In this document: positions 35,582 to 43,020 of the stretch, one piece after another
Position numbering within the stretch: position 1 is the stretch's first letter
Layout: every line of letters starts with the position of its first letter
Assembly: GCA_030532135.1 (NCBI GenBank)
Contig: JAUNLT010000001.1
Span: 34,591-98,590 of the forward strand
DNA: 64,000 nt
Source: Lagierella massiliensis
GTDB taxonomy: Bacteria > Bacillota > Clostridia > Tissierellales > Peptoniphilaceae
Reading direction: 5' to 3'
The notes under the pieces: generated by a model
Database searches by the model: none
What the model was told of the DNA's origin: nothing
Seen by the model: only the letters and a program-made list of their open reading frames with translations
Translations under genes and position numbers: made by a program

Positions 35582-37015
35582 ATGAAGATAAAACTATCAA
35601 GCGAAAATTATAGAATTGTAGTATATGAAATGATTTCTGTTTTTTTAGATCCAAGTGAAATTGAGTTTACCCATGAAAATTTTAAAACAGGACTTATAAT
35701 AAATTTAGAAAATGGTATAGAAATTATTTATTTAGAAGATAATTTAATTAAATATCATAAGATAGTAAATAGAAAAGATATAAAAGTTGATGAAAATTTT
35801 AGTTTTAACATGGGGATTAAGTTCGAAATAGCTAAATTTTTTACAAATATTTTTAACAAGTCTAATCCATGGGGTGTGCTAACAGGAATTAGACCGGTAA
35901 AAGTTTCTAGAAAGCTATTGAATAAGTATAGATATGACGAAGCTTTGAAGTATTTAACCGAGAAATTACTTCTAAATTCTAACAAGGCAAAGCTAATATT
36001 GGACATATCGAATGTACAAAGTAATATTATAAAATCAACAGTTAAAGATGATTATAGTGTATATATAAATATACCTTTTTGTACTGGGAGATGTTCTTAT
36101 TGCTCCTTTTCAACTTTAGTCATTTCAAAAAATAGAGATAAGGTAAATCCCTATATAGATGCTTTACTTTATGAAATGAAGACGTTAAAAAAACACTTTA
36201 AGAAAAACCCTATTTCTATTTATATTGGAGGAGGAACTCCAACGGCTTTAGATGAAAGTGATTTAGAAAGACTTTTATCTGGAATTGAAGAAATTTACGA
36301 CTTAAATAGTTTTCAAGAATTTACTGTAGAGGCGGGAAGGGAAGATTCTTTAAGTAGTGAAAAATTAAAAATTTTAAAAAAATTTAACGTTACTAGAATT
36401 TCCTTAAATCCACAGAGTTTTAGAAGTGAAACTTTAGAAAAAATTGGTAGAAATCAAAATAATGATAATTTAATAAAGAAGTATTATGAAGCAAGAACAA
36501 TTGGTTTTAACAGTATAAATATGGATTTAATAATTGGACTTCCCGATGAGACTTTATCAGACTTTAATATTACTTTAAATAAAATTAAAGAACTTCAGCC
36601 AGATAATTTGACTATTCACACTTTAGCAATTAAAAAGGGATCTAAGCTTATGCAAGATAAAAGGGATATGTTAGAGGAAAATAAGCAAGCAAATTTAATG
36701 ATGAATAGGGCAGTTGAATTTTCCAAAGAGAACGGTTATATTCCTTACTACTTATACAGGCAGAAGAGAATTTTGGGAAATTTAGAAAATATTGGATTTT
36801 CAAAATCAAATAAAATTTGTAAATACAATATCTATATGATGGAAGAAGCTCAAAATATTCTGGGGATAGGTATGGGATCAGGATCTAAATTTTTAAAAGA
36901 AAATGACCTAATCTTAAATCATAGAAATTTTATGAATATGAGAGACTATTTAGAAAAAATTGAAGATATTATAGGAGAAAAGGAGAAGTTAATTGAAAAA
37001 AGAAGCCGAAATTGA
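35582..37015 (+). CDS. hemZ: Radical SAM coproporphyrinogen dehydrogenase, HemZ family
   Basis: 477 residues. Radical SAM Cx3Cx2C in NIPFCTGRCSYCSF near residue 165, then YIGGGTPTAL and NMDLIIGLPDET, all typical of HemN/HemW/HemZ proteins. The long N-terminal domain (GVLTGIRPVKVSRKL) before the radical SAM core is the HemZ hallmark. HemZ is annotated as oxygen-independent coproporphyrinogen III oxidase, but no other heme genes are nearby, so a heme-chaperone or other role cannot be excluded. Overlaps the next gene by 23 bases. Confidence 0.85.
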   Translation: MKIKLSSENYRIVVYEMISVFLDPSEIEFTHENFKTGLIINLENGIEIIYLEDNLIKYHKIVNRKDIKVDENFSFNMGIKFEIAKFFTNIFNKSNPWGVLTGIRPVKVSRKLLNKYRYDEALKYLTEKLLLNSNKAKLILDISNVQSNIIKSTVKDDYSVYINIPFCTGRCSYCSFSTLVISKNRDKVNPYIDALLYEMKTLKKHFKKNPISIYIGGGTPTALDESDLERLLSGIEEIYDLNSFQEFTVEAGREDSLSSEKLKILKKFNVTRISLNPQSFRSETLEKIGRNQNNDNLIKKYYEARTIGFNSINMDLIIGLPDETLSDFNITLNKIKELQPDNLTIHTLAIKKGSKLMQDKRDMLEENKQANLMMNRAVEFSKENGYIPYYLYRQKRILGNLENIGFSKSNKICKYNIYMMEEAQNILGIGMGSGSKFLKENDLILNHRNFMNMRDYLEKIEDIIGEKEKLIEKRSRN

Positions 37016-37418
37016 AAAAATATTAGAATATCCCATTGAACAAGTATGGGAAATATTTACAAATAGAGAAGATTACTCTTGGAGAAATGAAGTTATAGAC
37101 TTTGTAAAGACTTCAGAAAAGACCTTTAAAGAAACAAATAGCAATAATTTAACTACAGAGTATAAGATATTGACTTTAAAACCCATGGAGTTTTTTGAAA
37201 TTGAGATGAAGAATAAAATAATTGAAGGAGTTTTTAGTATAGTTTTTATAAAGCTTGGGGAAAGAAGTACAAAGGTTAGATTGAAACAAGTAAATAGTTA
37301 CAAAAACAAACTGGTATATTTAGCTAATTCTTTCTTTCTAAACCTGGAAAAAGTGTTAAATCTATACATTTTTCAAGTGGAAAATGAACTTAAAAAGAGA
37401 AATATTACAATAAAGTAA
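36993..37418 (+). CDS. SRPBCC-fold protein
   Basis: 141 residues with a START/polyketide-cyclase-like layout: opening VEQVWEIFTNREDYSWRNEV-type segment, curved sheet, and long C-terminal helix. Such small proteins bind hydrophobic ligands; no specific function is evident. TTG start at 36993 with AGGAG upstream, translationally coupled inside the end of hemZ. Confidence 0.75.
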   Translation: MKKEAEIEKILEYPIEQVWEIFTNREDYSWRNEVIDFVKTSEKTFKETNSNNLTTEYKILTLKPMEFFEIEMKNKIIEGVFSIVFIKLGERSTKVRLKQVNSYKNKLVYLANSFFLNLEKVLNLYIFQVENELKKRNITIK

Positions 37419-37436
37419 CAAAAACTGAAAGAATTT

Positions 37437-37464
37437 TGTAATAATTCTGTTACCCTTTTGTAAC
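37437..37464 (+). promoter_or_regulatory. Three WalR-type half-sites in tandem
   Basis: TGTAAT (37437), TGTTAC (37448) and TGTAAC (37459), each exactly 11 bases apart. This fits the established WalR (YycF) consensus TGTWAH-N5-TGTWAH of Firmicutes. They lie 198 bases upstream of the 3D-protein start. Confidence 0.7.
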
Positions 37465-37561
37465 CTTTAATATTAAACAACAAAAGTTACAAAAAATATT
37501 ACAATTTTGTCATAAAATAAATTAAAATTAGTAAAAAACGTGTAAAAATACTACTTATTAA

Positions 37562-37609
37562 TGTAAGACTCGTGTAAATATTGACATGTTTAACCCCTTG
37601 GTCTAAAAT
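37562..37609 (+). promoter_or_regulatory. WalR-like box and sigma-A promoter of the 3D-domain gene
   Basis: TGTAAG-N5-TGTAAA at 37562-37578 sits two bases upstream of TTGACA (37581-37586), followed by a 17-base spacer and TAAAAT (37604-37609). The box is where an activator would contact polymerase; its first half deviates at the last base. Confidence 0.75.
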
Positions 37610-37624
37610 TATCACGTAACAAAA

Positions 37625-37641
37625 GTTACAAAATAGTTACA
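37625..37641 (-). promoter_or_regulatory. WalR-type box on the opposite strand, just after the start site
   Basis: GTTACA-N5-GTTACA on plus equals TGTAAC-N5-TGTAAC on minus, an exact consensus match. It lies between the promoter and the GAGGAG ribosome binding site. Confidence 0.6.
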
Positions 37642-37661
37642 AAAGATTGAGGAGTGTTATT

Positions 37662-39218
37662 TTGAAAATTAAAACTAAAATTGCTTCAGGTTTATTGGCG
37701 GCTGCAATAGTAGTTAGTCCGATGACTAAAGTGTTTGCAAATTCTAATTTCAATTTAATAAGTGTAAATTCAAGCGAATTATCAGAAGTATCTAGAATGA
37801 TCGCAAACAGTGCCGAAGCTTTAGAAAATGTGTATATACTAAATTCAAATAAAATAATTGACGGAATTTCCGGAGGTGTACTTGCTGGAGAAAATAATGG
37901 AGCTATCGTCTTATTAGAAGATGGAAAGCTTTCAAATAAGTCAATGGAAATAATAAAAAGAGCTAAAAATGTATATGCAATAGGTGGAGATAATACAATA
38001 CCTGAAGAGGCTTTAAAAGGTATCGAAAACCTAAGGGGCAGAATAAGTGGATTTAGTAGATTTGATACTGCTGCAAAGATTGCAGAAGAAGTTGGCGAAG
38101 GAAGAGATATTATAATTGCCGATGGAGAGGCATTACCAGATTCCCTTTCAGCGACAGCATTTGCAATAAAAAAAGATATGAATATATTGCTTACAAATGG
38201 AGATAATGTTCCAGAAGCCACAGAAAAGTATTTAAAAGAAAATAAAGATGCTGAAATCTTCTTTGTAGGAGGAAAAAGTTCTGTACCACATATAGTTAAA
38301 GAAAAAGTATATGATATAGCAAATAAAGATAAGTCTATGATAGAAAAAAATACTATCTATGGACAAAATAGATATGAAACTTCATTTGAAATTTTAAATA
38401 GATATGGAGAAGTTGACGATATAGTTATTGCGAATGGCAGAAATTATCCAGATGCAATCCTTGCTACTGTACTTAGTGCAAATGTTGAGGCGCCTATGTT
38501 ACTGGTAAATCCCATAGATGTGCAAGAAAAAATTAAAGACTTAAATGTAAACAACGTATATTCAGTATCTACAAATAATATTTCAAACTCATATTTAAAA
38601 GTATTCGTAGAGACTATACTTAATCAAAGTGCTGTAGATATGCCTATTAAAAACTTAGAAGGTAATGTTATAGACAAGATTGAAAAAGAAGTTTTAAGAA
38701 CTGGTTGGGTAAAATCTACACTAAATGTTAGACAACAGCCGGGAACAAGTTCTAGAGTGCTAGGAACATTAGCAAAGGGAGATAAAATTTCTGGATATGT
38801 TGTAGGTGATTGGTTGAGAATTTCTTACAAGGGTGTTACAGCTTATGTTTCAAATAGCTATATATCTGACACTGAAATAAAGAAAGACGAACCTAAAAAA
38901 GAAGTTTCTACAAGTGATAAAGGATTTAGCTACAGTAAAGTAATGACAGTTAAAGCAACGGCTTATTCAATGCATGAACCGGGACTATCATGGAGAACCG
39001 CATCAGGAATTGACCTAAGAAAGAATCCAAAGGTTATTGCGGTAGATAGAAATGTGATTCCACTAGGAACTAAAGTATATGTTGAAGGTTATGGTTATGC
39101 TATAGCAGGAGACACAGGTGGAGCTATAAAAGGAAATAAAATAGACGTTCATATGAATTCAGTAAAAGAATGTTATAACTGGGGCGTAAGAACAGTAAAA
39201 CTTTATATTTTAAATTAG
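37662..39218 (+). CDS. Secreted cell-wall protein: CWB2 repeats, SH3b and 3D domain
   Basis: 518 residues. Signal peptide 1-27 (MKIKTKIASGLLAAAIVV, cleavage after VFA). About residues 30-320 form three cell-wall-binding-repeat-2 modules (NVYAIGGDNTIPEEALKG, EIFFVGGKSSVP, DDIVIANGRNYPDAI). Then a bacterial SH3 domain (STLNVRQQPGTSSRVLGTLAKG) and a C-terminal 3D domain with its aspartates in AGDTGGAIKGNKIDVHM. 3D proteins such as YocH act as muralytic or wall-remodelling enzymes. TTG start at 37662 chosen by GAGGAG at 37648-37653; an earlier TTG is inside that site. The WalR-like promoter boxes fit a wall-homeostasis role. Confidence 0.93.
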   Translation: MKIKTKIASGLLAAAIVVSPMTKVFANSNFNLISVNSSELSEVSRMIANSAEALENVYILNSNKIIDGISGGVLAGENNGAIVLLEDGKLSNKSMEIIKRAKNVYAIGGDNTIPEEALKGIENLRGRISGFSRFDTAAKIAEEVGEGRDIIIADGEALPDSLSATAFAIKKDMNILLTNGDNVPEATEKYLKENKDAEIFFVGGKSSVPHIVKEKVYDIANKDKSMIEKNTIYGQNRYETSFEILNRYGEVDDIVIANGRNYPDAILATVLSANVEAPMLLVNPIDVQEKIKDLNVNNVYSVSTNNISNSYLKVFVETILNQSAVDMPIKNLEGNVIDKIEKEVLRTGWVKSTLNVRQQPGTSSRVLGTLAKGDKISGYVVGDWLRISYKGVTAYVSNSYISDTEIKKDEPKKEVSTSDKGFSYSKVMTVKATAYSMHEPGLSWRTASGIDLRKNPKVIAVDRNVIPLGTKVYVEGYGYAIAGDTGGAIKGNKIDVHMNSVKECYNWGVRTVKLYILN

Positions 39219-39222
39219 TTTT

Positions 39223-39249
39223 AAGTCGGAGAATACTCCGACTTTTTTT
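39223..39249 (+). terminator. Terminator after the 3D-domain gene
   Basis: AGTCGGAG and CTCCGACT arms, loop AATA, T run of seven or more. Confidence 0.92.
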
Positions 39250-39316
39250 ATAGTTTTATTTACTTAAATGTAGATTTTTTTATGTATGATTTTAACACTT
39301 TGACGATTTTAGACAA

Positions 39317-39340
39317 TAAAAAAGAAGGTCTAACCTTCTA
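39317..39340 (-). terminator. Terminator of the lipoprotein gene pair
   Basis: On minus: AGAAGGT-TAG-ACCTTCT followed by TTTTT, directly after the 39343 stop. Confidence 0.85.
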
Positions 39341-39342
39341 TT

Positions 39343-39927
39343 TTACTTAAGCCCTATATCGGTTTCCACATTGTAATATATATCCCATACCTTATCGCTA
39401 TCACAACGTAAGAGCCCTCTAAATATATACTTTTCATTGTCGCTTTGACTTAATGACCAATACTTAAAACGTAAATTCTTTTCGTTGGGATACCTCTTTT
39501 CAAAATCTTTTATAGATTGTTCAAAAATTTTATCCATATTATTAAGAATTTCTTTTGTTAACGGAGCTTGATTTGGAGATATTCTTAAAGTTTTTCCATA
39601 AACTTCTTTTCCGTTTACAAAATGGGATGATTTACCATTTTCTGATTTATGTTCCAAATCCATTATATGATCTTGATTATCTTCGTTATAACTATATTTT
39701 ATCGAATCTAAAGAAAGGGTGTATTCTAAAGTAAAAGTTTTAACTGCCGTATTTAAATAGTCGTTCATCTCTATAATAGTAGGATAGGAATAATCCTTTT
39801 GCTCATCTTGGTTTAAATCGGATAAATCTTGTGGTTTAAATTGGTTAGAACCTTCAATATTCAAATTTTTTTGGTTACAGCTGGTAAACAAAATAAGAGA
39901 AAGGATTAAAAATAAAAACTTCTTCAT
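39343..39927 (-). CDS. Putative lipoprotein
   Basis: 194 residues. Signal peptide MKKFLFLILSLILFTSC with lipobox Cys17, so lipid-anchored outside the membrane. No known domain recognised. The mature part shares a pattern with the neighbouring upstream lipoprotein: a DSIKYSYNE strand, then a helix (LNNMDKIFEQSIKDFEKRYP), then strands around KYWSLSQSDNEKYIFRG, so the two may be paralogues. Start set at ATG 39927 behind GAGGTG; the ATG four codons earlier overlaps that site. Confidence 0.75.
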   Translation of the reverse strand: MKKFLFLILSLILFTSCNQKNLNIEGSNQFKPQDLSDLNQDEQKDYSYPTIIEMNDYLNTAVKTFTLEYTLSLDSIKYSYNEDNQDHIMDLEHKSENGKSSHFVNGKEVYGKTLRISPNQAPLTKEILNNMDKIFEQSIKDFEKRYPNEKNLRFKYWSLSQSDNEKYIFRGLLRCDSDKVWDIYYNVETDIGLK

Positions 39928-39997
39928 ATAACACCTCATATGTAAGGAAGGCGAAATTTCTTTCGCCTAAAAAATAGTTAATTCAAAATTTAATAAA

Positions 39998-40624
39998 TTA
40001 AAAGTCCTCAACTACATTGTATTTGTACTCTTTAGAATTATTTCCTAAGACTACCTCTACATCAAAAGTCAACACCTGGTCATCGTATTCTAATTCCCAT
40101 TCTTTAGCTAACATATTATTAGCGTTAAACTCCTTGGCAAAGTCATCTAGAGACCTATTAATCATATCGGAAATTTTATCTAGATATTCATCGTCAATAG
40201 CCTTATCTAAATCGTCTTCATCTTCAGAATTAAATTTATAGTCGCCGACCTTAGCGTCTAACTTAAGTTGATTTTTGCTATTTCCCTCTATACCGGTTAC
40301 TTCGTACTGGTACTTTTCGTCAAATTCATAGGATATACTTACTATTTGACTGTTTGGGAACTGTTCCCTAAACATTGATAGGGCATCGTTATAGCTGTAT
40401 TGTTCTTCGTGCTGTTTAGCAGCGTCATTAGGTTCTTCTATAGTTTCAGTTGCCTCTTGTGTCTCTGTAGCTTGAGACTGGGTAGATTCAGTGGTTTCTG
40501 TTTTCTCTTCAGTAGACACTGTAGCTTTAGAAGTGCTTGGTTCTTCTACGGTATTGTCAACTTGATTACAGCCCACAAGAAATAGAGAAGAGAGCAAAAG
40601 TCCACTTAAAATATATTTTTTCAT
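39998..40624 (-). CDS. Putative lipoprotein with PepSY-like domain
   Basis: 208 residues. Lipobox LFLVGC at residues 14-19, then a Thr/Glu/Ser-rich linker (about 25-70), typical for spanning the wall. The C-terminal part (YNDALSMFREQFPNSQIVSI, DYKFNSEDEDDLD) has the PepSY-like helix-strand pattern linked to protease inhibition or sensing. RBS GGAAGGTG. Forms a unit with the next lipoprotein; a hairpin AGGCGAAA-TTTC-TTTCGCCT lies in the gap between them (39953-39972). Confidence 0.8.
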   Translation of the reverse strand: MKKYILSGLLLSSLFLVGCNQVDNTVEEPSTSKATVSTEEKTETTESTQSQATETQEATETIEEPNDAAKQHEEQYSYNDALSMFREQFPNSQIVSISYEFDEKYQYEVTGIEGNSKNQLKLDAKVGDYKFNSEDEDDLDKAIDDEYLDKISDMINRSLDDFAKEFNANNMLAKEWELEYDDQVLTFDVEVVLGNNSKEYKYNVVEDF

Positions 40625-40653
40625 ATAATCACCTTCCGTAAAGTTTAATCAGA

Positions 40654-40893
40654 TTACAATAAATTGGTCTTTAAAAACTCTATAATAGCACTTGACTCAT
40701 ACATGGGTTGACCGTCCACAAATAGACAAGGAACTTGTACTTTGCCACCGATTTCGGCAAGTCTTTTTTCTCCTTCTTTATCAGTGGAAATATTTATTAA
40801 TTCAATCTTATCCCCCAATTTATATTTATTAATGAATCTTGTTACCTTTAAGCAATAAGGACAAAATCTCATGTAAAATAATTCTAACTTCAT
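40654..40893 (-). CDS. Glutaredoxin family protein
   Basis: 79 residues, thioredoxin fold with active-site CPYC near residue 11 (MRFCPYCLKV), cis-Pro in KVQVPCLFVDG, and the C-terminal SSAIIEFL helix common to glutaredoxin/GST-N domains. A small thiol reductant; partner unknown. RBS AGGAGG before ATG 40893. Divergent from murE, and followed by the lipoprotein genes on the same strand. Confidence 0.9.
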   Translation of the reverse strand: MKLELFYMRFCPYCLKVTRFINKYKLGDKIELINISTDKEGEKRLAEIGGKVQVPCLFVDGQPMYESSAIIEFLKTNLL

Positions 40894-41001
40894 ATTTACC
40901 TCCTATTTTCCGTCATGATATTTAATACCCTCTATTAACAAAACTAAACATTATAATAAAAGAAGGTGGATTTATAATAATTTTTAATATTTATTAAAAT
41001 A

Positions 41002-41031
41002 TTGTACTTTTAGAGAAAAGTCTCTTAAAAT
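41002..41031 (+). promoter_or_regulatory. Possible murE promoter
   Basis: TTGTAC (41002-41007), 18-base spacer containing AGAGA-AAAG-TCTCT, and TAAAAT (41026-41031). Confidence 0.5.
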
Positions 41032-41053
41032 AGAAAGAAGGTAAGGAAGTGAA

Positions 41054-42523
41054 ATGGTCATGAAGATAAATACTTTATTAAAAAAATTGACATATATAGA
41101 AGTAACGGGGAGTGTTGAAAAGTCCTTTTATCATATTACTCTAGACTCGAGACAAGCCAATGAAAAGTCTATATTTGTCGCTATAAGAGGATTTAAAACA
41201 GATGGACATAAATTTATTGAAAAAGCAATTGACAACGGGTGTAAGATAGTAGTTCATACAGACTCTGTTAAAAAAATTGAAGGAGTAACATATATTAAAG
41301 TTTTAGACTCTAGAATTGCCCTTGCAGAAATTTCAAATATTTTTTATGACAACCCGTCAAAGGATATGAAAGTCGTTGCAGTTACTGGAACTAATGGCAA
41401 GACTACCACAACTTTTATATTGGAACACATTTTAAGAAAAAACAATAGAAGAGTTGCATCCCTTGGTACTGTGGGGCTTAAAACCGAAGAGGGAATAAAT
41501 TACTTAGGAAAAACCACGCCGGAATCAAAAGACCTACAAGAGATTTTTAGTGATTTAAAGAAAAAATCATATGAAGCCATGGTAATGGAAGTATCGTCAC
41601 ACGCCCTCGAGTTAAAAAGAGTTCATGGGGTCCAATTCGATTATGCGGCCTTCACAAATTTAACCTATGAACATATGGAATTACATGGCACGATGGAAAA
41701 CTATTATCAGGCAAAAAAGAAACTTTTTTTAATGACAAACAAACAAAATTTTATAAATATAGATGACGAATATGGAAAGAGATTATATAAAGAGTTAAAA
41801 GAAGACTTTATTCCTGCAATATCCTATGGAATGAACGGGGAAAGTGAAATAAATGGCAAAATCTTGAGCATGGACCTTAATAGTTCCACATTTCTATATG
41901 AAGAGGAAGGGATAAGTGAAGAACTAAAAATTCCTATTGCAGGAGAGTATAATATATATAACGCAATATGTGCTGTTGCAATTGCCGTAAGAATGGGTGT
42001 AAATATAAAAGACATAAAAAATTCTCTAAAAACCTTTAAAAAGCCGGAAGGTAGATATGAAGTTGTGGATAATGACAAAGGGCTTAATTTAATTATTGAC
42101 TTTGCACACACTAGCGATGGCATGGAAAGTATAATAAAGTCTGCAAAAAAGAATTTCCAGAAGAATACCATTGTCGTGTTTGGAGTCACTGGTGCAAGAA
42201 CTCCTCAAATGCAAGAGGAGATAGGAAGAGTTGTAGGAGAGGTTTCAGATTATTCTATTATAACCATGGATGATGAAGTTGATATGCCCATAGGTGAAAT
42301 TTCAAAGAACATTATAAAGGGAATGAAAAAATCAAATGGCAAATTTGAATATATTGAAAATAGAGAAAAGGCAATAGAAAAGGCAATAGAAATTGCAACA
42401 AAAGACGATGTGGTTTTGTTTTTAGGAAAAGGCAATGAAAAATTCTTTAAAAAGCTAGATGGAACTAAAACGGAATACGATGAAAGAAAAGCTGTCGAAA
42501 AAGCACTTTTAAATAAAAAGTAA
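41054..42523 (+). CDS. murE: UDP-N-acetylmuramyl-tripeptide synthetase (MurE)
   Basis: 489-residue cytoplasmic Mur ligase that adds the third residue of the peptidoglycan stem peptide. N-terminal UDP-binding domain with HITLDSRQ and GFKTDGHKF; ATP loop VTGTNGKTTT; KTTPESKDLQ and MEVSSHALELKR in the centre; C-terminal domain with GVTGARTPQ. Where meso-DAP enzymes carry DNPR this protein reads TMDDEVDMP (DDEV), so it probably does not use DAP; lysine or ornithine is plausible. RBS GAAGG; starts at ATG 41054 or at the second Met. Confidence 0.93.
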   Translation: MVMKINTLLKKLTYIEVTGSVEKSFYHITLDSRQANEKSIFVAIRGFKTDGHKFIEKAIDNGCKIVVHTDSVKKIEGVTYIKVLDSRIALAEISNIFYDNPSKDMKVVAVTGTNGKTTTTFILEHILRKNNRRVASLGTVGLKTEEGINYLGKTTPESKDLQEIFSDLKKKSYEAMVMEVSSHALELKRVHGVQFDYAAFTNLTYEHMELHGTMENYYQAKKKLFLMTNKQNFINIDDEYGKRLYKELKEDFIPAISYGMNGESEINGKILSMDLNSSTFLYEEEGISEELKIPIAGEYNIYNAICAVAIAVRMGVNIKDIKNSLKTFKKPEGRYEVVDNDKGLNLIIDFAHTSDGMESIIKSAKKNFQKNTIVVFGVTGARTPQMQEEIGRVVGEVSDYSIITMDDEVDMPIGEISKNIIKGMKKSNGKFEYIENREKAIEKAIEIATKDDVVLFLGKGNEKFFKKLDGTKTEYDERKAVEKALLNKK

Positions 42524-42546
42524 AAAGCTCGACAGGCTTTTTTTAT
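42522..42546 (+). terminator. Terminator after murE
   Basis: AAAAAGC and GCTTTTT arms around a 7-base loop, running into a T-rich stretch. It abuts the terminator of the SRP RNA on the opposite strand. Confidence 0.7.
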
Positions 42547-42553
42547 TTTAAAA

Positions 42554-42580
42554 TAAAAAAAGAATCGTAAACACGATCCT
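42554..42580 (-). terminator. Terminator of the tRNA-Ser/SRP RNA transcript
   Basis: On minus: AGGATCGT-GTTT-ACGATTCT (8 bp, one G-U) followed by a run of seven T. Confidence 0.85.
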
Positions 42581-42590
42581 AAAACATATG

Positions 42591-42853
42591 TAGCACACCC
42601 GGCTTTGACTAATTACACCTTAACGTTACAAATGTAGTTAGCTCGAAGTAGGTGACCTTACGGCACATAGAAAAGACTACTTATGGCTGCTTCGTTCCCG
42701 ACCTGACCAGGTTCATAGGTTCCTATTGCGTAAGACCCGCTTGTCAACACCACTTGCATTTGGCTGACTTAATTTGTAAAAAGCCGGGGCCGGGAATTCG
42801 ACCCTGCTGTAGCGATTGCAGGTTCAGGGCATCGCTAGTTCCCCGTCTAGTGC
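42591..42853 (-). ncRNA. ffs: Signal recognition particle RNA, large type
   Basis: The conserved domain IV is at about 42679-42712 on minus: ACCTGGTCAGGTCGGG followed by AACGAAGCAGCC. A 5' Alu-like domain (GGGGAACTAGCGATGCCC, then GCAGGGTCGAATTCCC) and long-range pairing CCCGGCTTT (about 42781) with AAAGCCGGG (about 42600) mark the long Clostridia/Bacillus form. It works with Ffh in co-translational targeting. Boundaries are approximate: the 5' end follows the tRNA CCA by about one base and the 3' end precedes the terminator. Confidence 0.92.
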
Positions 42854-42854
42854 G

Positions 42855-42945
42855 TGGCGGAGAATGAGGGATTTGAACCCTCGAGACGCTCATCACGCCT
42901 ACACGATTTCCAATCGTGCTCCTTCAGCCGCTCGGACAATTCTCC
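42855..42945 (-). tRNA. tRNA-Ser (GGA)
   Basis: Acceptor arms GGAGAAT and ATTCTCC, discriminator G and an encoded CCA at 42855-42857. The anticodon stem CACGA/TCGTG has loop TTGGAAA with anticodon GGA, reading UCC and UCU. A long variable arm (class II) and T-loop GGTTCAAATCC are present. Directly precedes the SRP RNA on one transcript. Confidence 0.97.
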
Positions 42946-42959
42946 AAGTACAGATGTTA

Positions 42960-42988
42960 ATTATAGCTTATTATGATAATATTGTCAA
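42960..42988 (-). promoter_or_regulatory. Consensus promoter of the tRNA-Ser/SRP RNA unit
   Basis: On minus: TTGACA (42983-42988), exactly 17 bases, TATAAT (42960-42965). A full consensus match suits a highly expressed stable RNA. Confidence 0.92.
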
Positions 42989-43020
42989 TTACAAATTAAA
43001 TCTAAATTAACTTTCACAAG

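Noticed and set aside
36000-37500. Possible mobile element because of high AT content and gaps
   Set aside because: No transposase, terminal repeats or target duplications were seen here or elsewhere in the window.
42652-43010. Two open frames on the plus strand over the SRP RNA and tRNA-Ser
   Set aside because: They are antisense to well-supported stable RNAs and have no protein features.
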